Position numbers and translations under genes: made by a program. Below are positions 18,421-28,477 of a stretch of 64,000 nucleotides of DNA, piece by piece. This DNA comes from Bacillota bacterium (GTDB taxonomy: Bacteria > Bacillota > SHA-98 > Ch115 > JABLXJ01), in NCBI GenBank assembly GCA_013178125.1, contig JABLXJ010000004.1, positions 62,001 through 126,000 on the forward strand. Reading direction: 5' to 3'. The notes below the pieces were generated by a model, which was not told the DNA's origin, made no database searches, and saw nothing but the letters and a program-made list of their open reading frames with translations. Within the stretch, counting starts at the first letter, position 1. Each line of letters starts with the position of its first letter.

Positions 18421-18448
18421 GGTATAAACCGGAGGGGGAAACTGGAGA

Positions 18449-20293
18449 TTGACCCGGAAGAACTGGCGCATAAGGGCTGACAACCAGCTCGCAGGCGAGC
18501 TTGCGCGAAGCGTCGGGGTTTCGAGAATAGTGGCTCAGGTCCTCATCAACAGGGGGATAGCCACGCCTCGCGATGCCGAGGCCTTTCTGCGCGCTGATTC
18601 TGCTGACCTTTACAACCCATTCCTGATGAAGGACATGGAGGCCGCGGCCCTGAGGATATCGGCGGCCATCAAACGGGGGGAGAAGATTCGCGTCTACGGT
18701 GATTACGATGTTGACGGCATAACCTCCACCGCGCTTCTCGTCATGGCCCTCCGGCAGCTTGGCGCGAGGGTGGATTGGCATCTCCCCCACCGGCTTGACG
18801 AGGGCTACGGCTTGAATCTTGAGTCCGTGAAGAAGGCGGTTGCAGATGGAGTCTCCCTCCTTGTTACAGTCGACTGTGGCATAAGCGCCCTAGAGGAGGT
18901 CAGTGCGGCATCTGAGCTTGGGCTCGATGTCATAGTCACCGACCATCATGAGCCGCAGTCTCAGATACCGTGTGCCCTGGCCGTTGTCGACCCGAAGCGC
19001 CCCGACTGCAATTACCCCTTTAGGGCGCTAGCCGGGGTTGGGGTGGCTTTCAAGCTGGTCCAGGCCGTGGCAACTACCCTGGGGGGGATGTTTGGTGGCC
19101 CTGAGCTTGCCAACGACTACCTTGATATTGTGGCCCTCGGGACCATCGCGGATGTGGCGCCCCTCGTTGAAGAGAACCGTATAATTGCGAAATACGGGCT
19201 TCAAAGGCTGCAGTCGACCCGGAATCAGGGCCTCAAGGCCCTCCTAGCCGTGTCCGGCATTAACTGCGGCACCGGCGGCCCCAACAACGACAGCATCGCC
19301 GGCAGCACCAGTGGCAATGGCGGCGTCAATAGCAATGGTGGCGGCAGCAATAGCAGTAGCGTCGGTGGACGCGGCCTCACCGCGTGGCACGTGAGCTTCG
19401 CCCTTGCGCCCCGGATCAACGCCGCGGGGCGCATGGGGAGCCCCGATTATGCCCTTGAATTGCTGCTTTCCGAGGACCCGGGGCGTGCCGAAGAGCTGGC
19501 ACGCATGCTCAATGCCGAGAATCAGGCCAGGCAGGATGTGGAGATGTCCATCCTGGGTGAGGCGATCGCCCGGGTAGCAGAGGAAGGCCGCGCGGGCGAC
19601 AAGGTGATCGTCCTGGCGCGCGAGGGATGGCACCCGGGCGTCATCGGGATTGTGGCCTCACGCGTTGTCGAGGAATATTCACGCCCTGCCATCCTGATTA
19701 CGCTGGAAGGTGAGGAGGGCAAGGGGTCTGGGCGCAGCATATCCTGTTTCAATCTTCACCAGGCGCTCACAATGTGCGATGACCTGCTCGAGCGCTATGG
19801 GGGACATGCTCTCGCCGTCGGCCTCGGCATTCGCCGCGAGAACATCGATGCCTTCCGGAGGAAGATCAACGAAATCGCTGATGGCCTTATCAGTGAATCT
19901 GACCTGGTGCCCGAGATCGATGTCGATGCCAGGCTCGACCTCGCGGAGGTATCGCTGGACCTGGTCTCTCAGCTTGAAGCGCTTGCACCGTTTGGCGCCG
20001 GCAACCCATATCCCCTGTTTGTCTGCGATGATATGTCCGTCCTGGAGTACAGGACCGTGGGGAGCGAGGGCCGGCACCTCAAGCTCAAGCTCGGAGCCGG
20101 GAGCGCGGTACACGATGCCATAGCCTTCGGTATGGGCAGCATTGCGGCTAATCTTTTTGGATTCGGGGCCGACATTGGGGCGGGGTTCACCACCCGCAAG
20201 GTCGAGGCGGTGTTCGCCCTCGAGGAAAACGTCTGGAATGGCAGGCGATCCTGCCAGCTTAACATCAAGGACATCCGGCCCCTGCCCAGGTAG
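18449..20293 (+). CDS. recJ: single-stranded-DNA-specific exonuclease RecJ
   Basis: 5'-3' exonuclease in recombination and mismatch repair. The DHH phosphoesterase motifs are visible: YGDYDVDGITS, VTVDCGIS, TDHHEP and, in the DHHA1 part, GGHALAVGL. Residues 272-308 are a Gly/Asn/Ser-rich insertion between the DHH core and the conserved APRINAAGRMG, apparently not part of the normal fold and made of short DNA repeats. Start TTG 18449 with GGAGGGGG 10 nt upstream. Length 614 residues is slightly above usual because of the insertion. Confidence 0.93.
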   Translation: MTRKNWRIRADNQLAGELARSVGVSRIVAQVLINRGIATPRDAEAFLRADSADLYNPFLMKDMEAAALRISAAIKRGEKIRVYGDYDVDGITSTALLVMALRQLGARVDWHLPHRLDEGYGLNLESVKKAVADGVSLLVTVDCGISALEEVSAASELGLDVIVTDHHEPQSQIPCALAVVDPKRPDCNYPFRALAGVGVAFKLVQAVATTLGGMFGGPELANDYLDIVALGTIADVAPLVEENRIIAKYGLQRLQSTRNQGLKALLAVSGINCGTGGPNNDSIAGSTSGNGGVNSNGGGSNSSSVGGRGLTAWHVSFALAPRINAAGRMGSPDYALELLLSEDPGRAEELARMLNAENQARQDVEMSILGEAIARVAEEGRAGDKVIVLAREGWHPGVIGIVASRVVEEYSRPAILITLEGEEGKGSGRSISCFNLHQALTMCDDLLERYGGHALAVGLGIRRENIDAFRRKINEIADGLISESDLVPEIDVDARLDLAEVSLDLVSQLEALAPFGAGNPYPLFVCDDMSVLEYRTVGSEGRHLKLKLGAGSAVHDAIAFGMGSIAANLFGFGADIGAGFTTRKVEAVFALEENVWNGRRSCQLNIKDIRPLPR

Positions 20294-20392
20294 AGGGTGA
20301 ACCAGGGCCAGCCGGCCGGTCAGTCGGCGAGTTGGCCAGTCGACCAGCCCGGCGGGCGAGCAGCGACCGGCGAAGGGATCGGCGAGACTGAG

Positions 20393-20421
20393 TAGACTCG
20401 GAAGGATTTTTACAGTATAAT
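20393..20421 (+). promoter_or_regulatory. SigA-type promoter upstream of rel
   Basis: TAGACT, 17-nt spacer, TATAAT, about 95 nt upstream of the start codon. The preceding 100 bp after recJ is a chain of short GGCCAG / CCGGC repeats. Confidence 0.6.
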
Positions 20422-20514
20422 TGTAATAAAAGCCATTGTTGCAGGATATCGTCGTCGTTGCGGTATTATAACCGTTACGGCAGGCTAAGGCTATGAAGGC
20501 GAGGTGACAGCACC

Positions 20515-22746
20515 ATGGGGCCCGATGTGGGCAGGGTGATCGAAAAGGTCAGGAGTTATAGCCCCAATGCCGATGTAGACCTCGTCCAGAGGGCCTATGA
20601 GTTCGCGGCTACCGCCCACGAGGGGCAGTACCGTAGCTCCGGGGATTCCTTCATCTTTCACCCTCTGGGCGTTGCCGAAATCCTGGCGGAGCTCGAGGTC
20701 GATGTGTCTACCATAGCCGCGGGCCTCCTTCACGATACCATAGAGGATACGGCTGTCACCTTCGATGATATCAAGGAGGGATTTGGGGAGGAGATCGCCC
20801 TCCTCGTGGACGGGGTTACGAAGCTCGCGAGGCTGCCCTTCATGTCAAAGGAGCAGCAGCAGGCCGAGAACCTGCGGAAGATGTTTCTTGCCATGGCCAA
20901 GGACATCAGGGTCGTGCTCATACGGCTGGCCGACCGCCTGAATAACATGCGGACACTGAAGCACCTCCCTGAGGAGAGGCAGAAGAAGATCGCCCGGGAA
21001 ACCCTGGAGATATACGCCCCGCTCGCCCACAGGCTCGGCATGTGGCGCATAAAGTGGGAGCTCGAGGATCTTGCCTTCAGGTTCCTGCAGCCGGCCGAGT
21101 ATTACAGCCTTGTCGAGAAGGTCGCCCAGAAGCGCAAGGAGCGGGAGAAGACTATAGAGGATGCCAGCGAGCTCCTGAGCGCCAGGCTCGCTTCCATGGG
21201 CATCCGGGGCGAGATACAAGGGAGGGCCAAGCACCTTTATAGCATCTATGAGAAGATGAAGGTCCGCGGTAAGGCATTCGATGAGATTTACGACTTGACC
21301 GCTCTGAGGGTCGTTGTCGACTCGATCAAGGAATGCTACGAGGTCCTCGGGGTGGTTCACAGCATATGGAAGCCAATCCCCGGCCGTTTCAAGGATTACA
21401 TTGCCATGCCCAAGTCAAACATGTACCAGTCGCTGCACACCACGGTGATAGGGCCGCACGGCGAGCCGCTCGAGGTCCAGATACGCACGTGGGAGATGCA
21501 CAGAACTGCCGAGTATGGTATCGCAGCGCACTGGAGGTACAAGGATGGCGGCCGTGCGGATGATGCCTTCGAGCAGAAGATATCCTGGCTCCGCCAGCTC
21601 CTCGAATGGCAGAAGGACATGAGGGATGTCCGGGAGTTTGTGGAGACCATAAAGATCGACCTGTTCGAAGATGAGGTTTTCGTCTTTACACCTAAAGGCG
21701 ACGTCAAGAGCCTGCCGAGCGGGTCGACCCCGGTGGATTTCGCCTATGACGTCCACACGGACATAGGGAGCAGGTGTGTTGGCGCCAAGGTGAACGGCAA
21801 GATAGTGCCCCTCGACTACCAGCTCAAGAACGGCGACATCGTGGAGGTTTTGACCTCCAAGACCGCTAATGGCCCGAGCCAGGACTGGCTCGCCTTTGTC
21901 AAGACCTCAAAGGCCAAGAACAAAATCCGGCAATGGGCGAAACAGGAGCTGCGCGAGGAGATAATGCCGCGCGGCAAGGAACTCATCGAAAAGGAGCTTC
22001 GCAAGCTCGGCGTCGACGTGCACGAAAACATGAAGGAAGAGCGCCTGGGCGAGGTGGCGAAGCGCTTTGGCTTCCTCGCAGGCGAGGATCTCCTGGTGGC
22101 GGTTGGGTACGCCAAACTATCGCCGCAACAGGTGGTCGCAAAGCTCCTGGCAGCGCGGGAACCCGAGGTTACAAAGGACAAGGACACAAGGGACGCCGGT
22201 AAGGAGGCAAGAGATCAGCGGGAGCGGGACCAGCTGTCGAAGTCCTCCGTGACGCCCCTCAAACGCAGGGTTTCGGGGGGTCAGGGCGTCAGGGTGAGGG
22301 GAATTGATAATGTGCTTGTCCGTTTCTCCCGGTGTTGCAACCCTGTGCCGGGGGATGACATAGTAGGTTATATAACACGGGGGAGGGGGGTGTCGGTCCA
22401 CCGGGCGGATTGCCCGAACGCGGCCTTTATAAACCGGAATGCCCCTGAGAGAAAGATAGACGTCGAGTGGGATTTTGGTGCGGGTTCATTCTACCCGGTC
22501 GAGATCGAGATCGAGGCGATTGACAGGGTCGCGCTCTTTGCAAATATAATGAATGCAGTGACCGAGGCCAGGACCAATATAAGCTCAGTGAATGCGAGGA
22601 CGACCTCGGATAAGCTCGCGATAATAAACCTGGTAATCGATATCGATGATATCGATCATATGAATGAGGTCATAAGTCGCATACGGAGGGTGAGCGGGGT
22701 CCTGGATGTCCACAGGGCCCAGCCTGTCGCGAAGGGACAGGCGTAG
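20515..22746 (+). CDS. rel: bifunctional (p)ppGpp synthetase/hydrolase Rel
   Basis: Makes and degrades the stringent-response alarmone. Order of domains: HD hydrolase (HPLGVAEILAEL and LLHDTIEDT, intact, about 44-77), synthetase (KDYIAMPKSNMYQSLHTTV, about 290-310), TGS (near 385-445), the zinc-finger-like segment with RCCNPVPGD (about 610) and a C-terminal ACT domain. Both hydrolase and synthetase residues are present, so it should be bifunctional. Start ATG 20515 follows GGCGAGGTG. A charged, repetitive stretch of about 30 residues lies at 548-580 between TGS and the Cys region. Confidence 0.95.
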   Translation: MGPDVGRVIEKVRSYSPNADVDLVQRAYEFAATAHEGQYRSSGDSFIFHPLGVAEILAELEVDVSTIAAGLLHDTIEDTAVTFDDIKEGFGEEIALLVDGVTKLARLPFMSKEQQQAENLRKMFLAMAKDIRVVLIRLADRLNNMRTLKHLPEERQKKIARETLEIYAPLAHRLGMWRIKWELEDLAFRFLQPAEYYSLVEKVAQKRKEREKTIEDASELLSARLASMGIRGEIQGRAKHLYSIYEKMKVRGKAFDEIYDLTALRVVVDSIKECYEVLGVVHSIWKPIPGRFKDYIAMPKSNMYQSLHTTVIGPHGEPLEVQIRTWEMHRTAEYGIAAHWRYKDGGRADDAFEQKISWLRQLLEWQKDMRDVREFVETIKIDLFEDEVFVFTPKGDVKSLPSGSTPVDFAYDVHTDIGSRCVGAKVNGKIVPLDYQLKNGDIVEVLTSKTANGPSQDWLAFVKTSKAKNKIRQWAKQELREEIMPRGKELIEKELRKLGVDVHENMKEERLGEVAKRFGFLAGEDLLVAVGYAKLSPQQVVAKLLAAREPEVTKDKDTRDAGKEARDQRERDQLSKSSVTPLKRRVSGGQGVRVRGIDNVLVRFSRCCNPVPGDDIVGYITRGRGVSVHRADCPNAAFINRNAPERKIDVEWDFGAGSFYPVEIEIEAIDRVALFANIMNAVTEARTNISSVNARTTSDKLAIINLVIDIDDIDHMNEVISRIRRVSGVLDVHRAQPVAKGQA

Positions 22747-22898
22747 AAACACGAAATGGATTGATCATAGAGGGCATCATGAGAAATCAATCATCAGAGT
22801 CAATTATAGAAATCAACATAGAAATCAACATGAAGAAAGTAGAGTAATAGAGCAGCAGAGGCAGTAAAGCGGGGAGCGAGATAGGGGAGGAGATCGGG

Positions 22899-24125
22899 TT
22901 GTTCACTGGCTTTAACAAGAGAGCCAAGTCTAGATTATTAAAGGGCATCATCATATTCGTTGCTGTTACCTTTGCCCTGGGCCTTGCCTACACGGGCACC
23001 AGGATTGGGAAGCCTGCGGCGACGGACCAGGGGAGGCCCATAGCGGTAGTCAACGGCGAGAAAATCACCTCTGGAGCCTTTGCCGAGGCGCACCAGCGGG
23101 TGCTCCTGAACCAGCACCAGCAGATGGGGAATATTCCCCCCGAGCTTTACGGCCCGCTCCGGGTTGCGGTGCTCGACCAGATGGTGCAGCAGGCGCTTCT
23201 CCTGCAGGAAGCCAAGAAGGAGCGGATAAAGGTCTCATCCAGGGAGCTCAATGAGAAGCTCAACCAGCAAAAGGCCGGTTTCTCCTCGGATAAGGAGTTC
23301 AAGCAGGCGCTGGAGTATTCAGGGTTGACCGTGGGGAAGCTGCGTGACCTGCTGAGGCAGCAGCTCCTGCTGGAAAACCTGATCAATAAGGTCAAAGCCG
23401 AGGCGAAGGTATCGCCGGAGGAGGTCAAGAAGGCCTACCAGGAGGAGAATAAGAAGGCGCCCCAGGGGCCCGATTTCGAGAAGGCCCGGCCCGAGCTCGA
23501 GAAGAGGCTGAAGTCGGAGGCCGAGGCCAAGGTTGTGGACAAGTGGTTCAAGGGCGTGATGGATTCCGCGAAGATAGACATCTTTGACGATGAGATAAAT
23601 GGCATAAAGAGCGCGCAAAAGGGCGAATTGGACAAGGCCATAACCTATTATGAAAGCGCCCTGAAACATGATCCGGGGAACCAGTATGTTTACGTGGATC
23701 TCGGCATAGCCTACCAGAGGAAGAAGGATCTCGACAAGGCCGTTGCCAATTTCAAGAAGGCGGTAGACCTCTCGCCCAACGACCCTTACATGAGGCTTCT
23801 TCTCGGCAACGCCTACAAGGAAAAGGGCATGGTGGAGGAGGCAGCAGGCGAATTCAGGCAGGCGTCCGACCTCGGGTATGCCGACATACTGCTGCATCTC
23901 AGGCTCAACAGCCTCTTCAAGGCGATGAGCAAGGATGCCGATGCGAAGAATGAGGAGAAGAGGATACAGGAGCTCCAGAAGCTGATAGAGGCCCAGCGGA
24001 AGGCCCAGGAGCGGCAGTTGCAGGAGCAGCAACAGAAGCAGGACCAGCAGAAGCAGCAGTCCCAGCCGTCGCCGGAGTCCCAGTCCCCTCAGTCCCCTGA
24101 GGCGCAGGGAGCGCAGAAGAACTAG
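22899..24125 (+). CDS. membrane-anchored SurA_N-domain protein with TPR repeats
   Basis: An N-terminal membrane anchor (about 14-33) is followed by a SurA/PrsA-type chaperone domain beginning [19 protein letters not shown] and extending through about residue 220. No parvulin peptidyl-prolyl isomerase domain is present. Two or three tetratricopeptide repeats follow (about 236-340; [38 protein letters not shown]). The tail is a Gln/Ser/Pro-rich low-complexity region. Start TTG 22899 is set by GGGGAGG 8 nt upstream. Probably an extracytoplasmic holdase or assembly scaffold; clients unknown. Confidence 0.75.
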   Translation: MFTGFNKRAKSRLLKGIIIFVAVTFALGLAYTGTRIGKPAATDQGRPIAVVNGEKITSGAFAEAHQRVLLNQHQQMGNIPPELYGPLRVAVLDQMVQQALLLQEAKKERIKVSSRELNEKLNQQKAGFSSDKEFKQALEYSGLTVGKLRDLLRQQLLLENLINKVKAEAKVSPEEVKKAYQEENKKAPQGPDFEKARPELEKRLKSEAEAKVVDKWFKGVMDSAKIDIFDDEINGIKSAQKGELDKAITYYESALKHDPGNQYVYVDLGIAYQRKKDLDKAVANFKKAVDLSPNDPYMRLLLGNAYKEKGMVEEAAGEFRQASDLGYADILLHLRLNSLFKAMSKDADAKNEEKRIQELQKLIEAQRKAQERQLQEQQQKQDQQKQQSQPSPESQSPQSPEAQGAQKN

Positions 24126-24199
24126 CAGGCAGGCCAGGACAGGGGACAGCAAGGCAGCAAATAAAGGGACAGCAAACAGGAAGGGGATCATGGAGAATC

Positions 24200-27100
24200 A
24201 TGGAGCACAAGGCGCCGAGAGGGACAAGGGACATCATGCCCGAGGAGATGTCCCTCTGGCACAGGATAGAGGATACTGTAAGGCGCGTATGCGAACGGGC
24301 CGGGTACGGCGAGATACGCACTCCCATATTCGAGCATACAGAGCTCTTCGAGCGTGGCATCGGCCAGGTTACGGACATTGTGGAAAAGGAGATGTATACG
24401 TTCCTTGATAAGGCTGGGCGGAGCATCACCCTCCGGCCCGAGGGCACGGCCTCGGTGGCTCGTGCCTTTCTCGAGCACAAGCTGTATTCCAGGCCCCAGC
24501 CCACGAAGTTCTATTACATCGGCCCGATGTTTAGGTACGAGCGGCCGCAGTCCGGCCGGTACCGCCAGTTCTGGCAGTTCGGCGTGGAGGCCCTGGGCTC
24601 TCGGGATCCGGCAATAGACGTCGAGGTGATTGGCATACTCATCGAAATCTACAGGCAGCTTGGCCTGGGCGGGTTTGAGGTCCAGCTCAACACGATCGGC
24701 TGCCCCAGGTGCCGGCCCAGGTACAGGGATGAGTTGCGTTCATACCTCGAAGGCCGGGCCGGCGACCTGTGCGGGGATTGCAGGAGGAGGCTGGCCCGCA
24801 ATCCGCTCAGGCTCCTGGATTGCAAGGAGCCTGGCTGCCAGAAGGCAATAAGCGAGGTGCCCCCGATCTTTGAATTCCTCTGCGATGAGTGCCGGGAGCA
24901 TTTCGAGGGCGTCAAGGCCTTCCTTACTGTCCTCGGAATCGCCTTTGTCATAAACCCCAGGATCGTGAGGGGCCTGGACTACTATACCAAAACCGTGTTT
25001 GAGGTCGTCCACAGTGAGCTGGGCGCTCAGGACGTGCTCGGTGCGGGGGGGAGGTATGATGGCCTGGTCGAGGAGTGCGGTGGGCCCTCGACGCCGGGAG
25101 TGGGATTTGCCGCAGGAATCGACAGGGCCATCCAGGTCCTGAGCTCCAGGGTGAGCTCCAGGGTGGGCACTGAGGAGAAACACGATGCGGGTGCAGGCGA
25201 GGGCAGTTCTACCGGTGCGACCGGGCTCGATGCCTATATAGCCCCTGTGGGGCCCGAGGCGAAGAGCAAGGCCCTCGAGCTTGCCTTCGCACTGCGCCGG
25301 GGGACCGGCGAAGCAGGGGCATGCGGCGAGGGCGGCGAGGGCGAGGGTTGCCTCAGGGTTGAGACGGACTTCATGGGCCGGAGCCTCAAAGCCCAAATGA
25401 AGTTCGCGGACAAGCTCGGTGCCAGGTGGGTTGTGATCATAGGTGAGGATGAGGTCCGCCGCGGCGTGGTCCTTCTCAGGGATATGTCCACCGGGGACCA
25501 AGAGGAGGTCCCCGTCGCCGATATCGCAAAGAGGCTTTCTATGGCCGGCGGGCAGGTTGGGCCAGCGGCCAGCAGGCTGATTGAACCAGCGGGTGCGGAA
25601 CCGGGATGCTCGGCTTCGAGCTCAGGTTGCGGGAGCCGGGGCCAGGAGCAGCAGTGCAATGCCGTGACCCATTACCGCACGCGCATGTGCGGGGAGCTCG
25701 GGAAGGCGGATGTGGGCTCCCGCGTCACCTTGTCGGGGTGGGTCCAGAAGCGCCGGGACCTTGGTGGCCTGATCTTCGTAGATTTGAGGGACAGGTCCGG
25801 GGTTGTCCAGGTGGTATTCAATCCGGATGTGGACAGGGGCGCCTACGACCTGGCCCAGGAGATAAGGAGCGAGTATGTCATAAGAGTGGAGGGTGAGGTG
25901 GCGGCCCGGCCTGAAGGCACCATTAATCCTGGCATCCCCACAGGGGAGATCGAGGTCAGGGTGCGCACGCTTCAGGTCCTCAACTCCGCCAAGACTCCCC
26001 CCTTTTACATTGTCGAGGATGTCGATGCCGATGAGACCTTGCGCCTAAAGTACCGGTATCTCGACCTTCGCAGGCCCGATATGCAGCGTAACCTCATCTT
26101 GAGGCACAGGGTTACGATGGCTATCCGGAGGCATCTCGATGCCGGGGGCTTCGTTGAGATCGAGACTCCCATGCTCACGCGGAGCACGCCTGAGGGCGCA
26201 CGGGACTATGTGGTCCCCAGCAGGGTGAACCCGGGGTGTTTCTATGCCCTGCCCCAATCCCCCCAGCTTTTCAAGCAGCTCTTGATGGTGGCAGGCATGG
26301 ACAAGTATTTCCAGATAGTCCGCTGCTTCAGGGATGAGGACCTGAGGGCCGACAGGCAGCCCGAATTCACTCAGATCGACATGGAGATGTCCTTTGTAGA
26401 GCCGGAGGATGTCATGGCATGCGCCGAAGGGATGGTTGCGGAGGTCGTCCGCGAGGCGACGGGCCGGAGCGTGAAAAGGCCATTCCCGCGGCTCACCTAC
26501 CGGGAGGCCATGGAGCGTTATGGCTCGGACAAGCCCGACATCCGCTTCGGTATGGAGCTCAAAGATATATCGGACGTGGTGGCGGGCTCGGACTTCAGGG
26601 TGTTCAGCGAGTGTATAGCGGGCGGGGGCAAGGTGAAGGCCATCGCGGTTCCAGGGGGCGCGGGGTTCTCGAGGAAAGAGATAGATGGCCTCGCGGATTT
26701 CGTGAAGAATTGTGGGGCCAGGGGCCTGGCCTGGATCGCGGTGGAAGGGGATGCAGGAGGGAAAGCCGGCTTCCGCTCGCCGATAGTCAAGTTCCTTGAT
26801 GCTGGTACGCTCACGGGGATCGCGAATGTGACAGGGGCCTCTGTGGGGGACCTGATCCTGATCGTGGCCGACTCGCCCGCGGTTGTATCGGAGGCCCTGG
26901 GGCGCCTGAGGGTCCACCTCGCAAGGAGTCTCGGGCTTATCGGAGGCGAGAGCGGCTTCGTCTGGGTCACGCAATTCCCGCTGCTCGAGCGTGACGAGGA
27001 AGAGGGGCGCAATGTCGCGGTGCACCACCCTTTCACGGCGCCCATGGACGAGGACATCGACCTGCTCGAGACGGACCCCCTTGCAGTACGGGCCAAGTCG

Positions 27101-27427
27101 TATGACCTGGTCTTGAACGGGGTCGAGCTTGGGGGCGGCAGCATCAGGATTCACCGCCGTGATATACAGGAGAGGATGTTCAGAGCCCTTGGCATGCGGC
27201 CCGAGGAGGCGCGGGACAAGTTCGGGTTCCTGCTCGAGGCCTTTGAGTATGGGACTCCGCCCCATGGGGGGATAGCCTTCGGCCTCGATCGCTTTGTTAT
27301 GCTCCTTGCGGGGCGTGATTCTATACGCGATGTCATAGCCTTCCCCAAGACCCAGAGGGCGGTTTGCCTGATGACCGGCGCCCCGGCGCCCATATCGGAT
27401 AGACAGCGCGAGGAGCTACACCTGTGA
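24200..27427 (+). CDS. hisS-aspS: histidyl-tRNA synthetase fused to aspartyl-tRNA synthetase
   Basis: One uninterrupted frame of 1075 residues. Residues 1-450 are a full HisRS: motif 2 region around [44 protein letters not shown], and an anticodon-binding domain ending near KRLS. Residues 451-488 are a Ser/Gly/Cys/Gln-rich linker without a stop. From about 490 a full bacterial AspRS follows: OB-fold ([13 protein letters not shown]), catalytic core ([41 protein letters not shown]), GAD domain, and motif 3 [13 protein letters not shown]. hisS and aspS are normally separate neighbours. A possible internal AspRS start is GTG 25664 (AGGAG 15 nt upstream, too far) or ATG 25685. HisRS also carries a 30-residue low-complexity insertion near 315-345. 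Confidence 0.9.
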   Translation: MEHKAPRGTRDIMPEEMSLWHRIEDTVRRVCERAGYGEIRTPIFEHTELFERGIGQVTDIVEKEMYTFLDKAGRSITLRPEGTASVARAFLEHKLYSRPQPTKFYYIGPMFRYERPQSGRYRQFWQFGVEALGSRDPAIDVEVIGILIEIYRQLGLGGFEVQLNTIGCPRCRPRYRDELRSYLEGRAGDLCGDCRRRLARNPLRLLDCKEPGCQKAISEVPPIFEFLCDECREHFEGVKAFLTVLGIAFVINPRIVRGLDYYTKTVFEVVHSELGAQDVLGAGGRYDGLVEECGGPSTPGVGFAAGIDRAIQVLSSRVSSRVGTEEKHDAGAGEGSSTGATGLDAYIAPVGPEAKSKALELAFALRRGTGEAGACGEGGEGEGCLRVETDFMGRSLKAQMKFADKLGARWVVIIGEDEVRRGVVLLRDMSTGDQEEVPVADIAKRLSMAGGQVGPAASRLIEPAGAEPGCSASSSGCGSRGQEQQCNAVTHYRTRMCGELGKADVGSRVTLSGWVQKRRDLGGLIFVDLRDRSGVVQVVFNPDVDRGAYDLAQEIRSEYVIRVEGEVAARPEGTINPGIPTGEIEVRVRTLQVLNSAKTPPFYIVEDVDADETLRLKYRYLDLRRPDMQRNLILRHRVTMAIRRHLDAGGFVEIETPMLTRSTPEGARDYVVPSRVNPGCFYALPQSPQLFKQLLMVAGMDKYFQIVRCFRDEDLRADRQPEFTQIDMEMSFVEPEDVMACAEGMVAEVVREATGRSVKRPFPRLTYREAMERYGSDKPDIRFGMELKDISDVVAGSDFRVFSECIAGGGKVKAIAVPGGAGFSRKEIDGLADFVKNCGARGLAWIAVEGDAGGKAGFRSPIVKFLDAGTLTGIANVTGASVGDLILIVADSPAVVSEALGRLRVHLARSLGLIGGESGFVWVTQFPLLERDEEEGRNVAVHHPFTAPMDEDIDLLETDPLAVRAKSYDLVLNGVELGGGSIRIHRRDIQERMFRALGMRPEEARDKFGFLLEAFEYGTPPHGGIAFGLDRFVMLLAGRDSIRDVIAFPKTQRAVCLMTGAPAPISDRQREELHL

Positions 27428-27457
27428 TTACGCCTATGATTTGGAAGTCACGGCGGG

Positions 27458-27486
27458 TTGAAATCGCGATGGTTTTGTGGTATTAT
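27458..27486 (+). promoter_or_regulatory. SigA-type promoter of the 6S RNA
   Basis: TTGAAA, exactly 17 nt, TATTAT. The predicted start is near 27493, immediately upstream of the structured RNA. Confidence 0.75.
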
Positions 27487-27492
27487 TAACTC

Positions 27493-27672
27493 GAAAATCG
27501 AAAAAGATATGGTTGACTCCGGACCCTGCTGTGTGCGAGTCGGAGCTGACTGTTTTGTTCCAACACCAACACATAGGGAGCCCGGACTCTGGTTGTGGCA
27601 TGTATGCCACCTTGGAGTGGACACATAAAGCTTCCAGGAGGGCACCCACCTGCAGGGCGCAGGGGATTTAAA
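27493..27672 (+). ncRNA. ssrS: 6S RNA (SsrS-like), candidate
   Basis: About 180 nt behind a strong promoter and without a credible reading frame. The 5' part has CCCTGCTGTGTGC and the 3' part has GGGCACCCACCTGCAGGG; the CCCTGC and GCAGGG ends can pair to close a long imperfect hairpin, as 6S RNA requires. The location between aspS and the tcdA/yrvM gene is the place known for the Bacillus subtilis 6S-1 RNA. 6S RNA binds the vegetative RNA polymerase holoenzyme and moderates transcription in stationary phase. The ends are estimates; no clear T-rich terminator follows. Confidence 0.72.
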
Positions 27673-27721
27673 TGGTCAGCACAAACGGCACGGCGGGGTC
27701 CTCTGTGTTTTGCAAATAGAT

Positions 27722-28477
27722 ATGGCCGATGTCTTCACTAGAACAAGACGCCTGATAGGGGATGAAGGCCTGGCTCTGCTGGGGCGGAGCAGGGTCGTTG
27801 TAATTGGCCTCGGGGGTGTGGGTTCGTTTGCAACCGAGGCTCTTGCTCGTGCGGGCATTGGCCATTTCGTGCTCATCGATTTCGATGACGTGGACATCAC
27901 CAATGTAAACCGGCAGCTTCACGCCTTCCCGGATACCGTGGGACTTTCAAAGGTTGAACTGATGAGGGAGAGGGTCCTTCGCATCAACCCGCAGGCTGAT
28001 GTGATCGCGTTGAAGAGATTTGTCTCGGGGGATGATGCCGGTGAGATCCTGGCGGAGCCCTGCGACTACGTGGTCGATGCGTGCGATACCGTGTCCGTGA
28101 AGGTCGCGTTTGCGGTGTGCTGTGCCAGGCTCGGGGTGCCGATCATCTCCTCGATGGGGGCGGGCAACAGGCTCGACCCCACCAGATTTCGCGTCGCCGA
28201 TATATCCAGGACTCATACGTGCCCGCTGGCAAGGGCCGTGCGACAGGGGCTGAGGCGGGCCGGTGTCGCCTCCGGTCTCACGGTGGTTTTCTCGGATGAG
28301 AAGCCACGCAGGGGCGAGGACGGCGCAGGGGGCGGCGGAGGCGAGGGCCCGGGCGGCCCGGGCAGCATTTCATTTGTCCCCCCGGTCGCCGGGTTGATCC
28401 TCGCCGGGGTTGTCGTGAACGACCTCCTGCGATTTCACGGCCTCGAAGGAGCTGATCTCAGGGATGGCCGAGGCTAA
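27722..28477 (+). CDS. tcdA: tRNA threonylcarbamoyladenosine dehydratase TcdA
   Basis: ThiF/E1-like enzyme that converts t6A37 to its cyclic form in tRNA. The nucleotide motif is VVVIGLGGVGSFATEALARAG and the ATP-activation Arg lies in NVNRQ. The protein of 251 residues starts at ATG 27722; upstream TTG 27710 is possible, and neither has a strong ribosome site. A Gly-rich insertion (GAGGGGGEGPGGPG) lies near residue 205. It overlaps rarA by 14 bp. Orthologue of B. subtilis yrvM by position and sequence. Confidence 0.9.
   Translation: MADVFTRTRRLIGDEGLALLGRSRVVVIGLGGVGSFATEALARAGIGHFVLIDFDDVDITNVNRQLHAFPDTVGLSKVELMRERVLRINPQADVIALKRFVSGDDAGEILAEPCDYVVDACDTVSVKVAFAVCCARLGVPIISSMGAGNRLDPTRFRVADISRTHTCPLARAVRQGLRRAGVASGLTVVFSDEKPRRGEDGAGGGGGEGPGGPGSISFVPPVAGLILAGVVVNDLLRFHGLEGADLRDGRG

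Noticed and set aside
26045-27265. 406-residue open frame on the minus strand opposite the AspRS part
   Set aside because: Antisense shadow; no ribosome site and no recognisable motifs.
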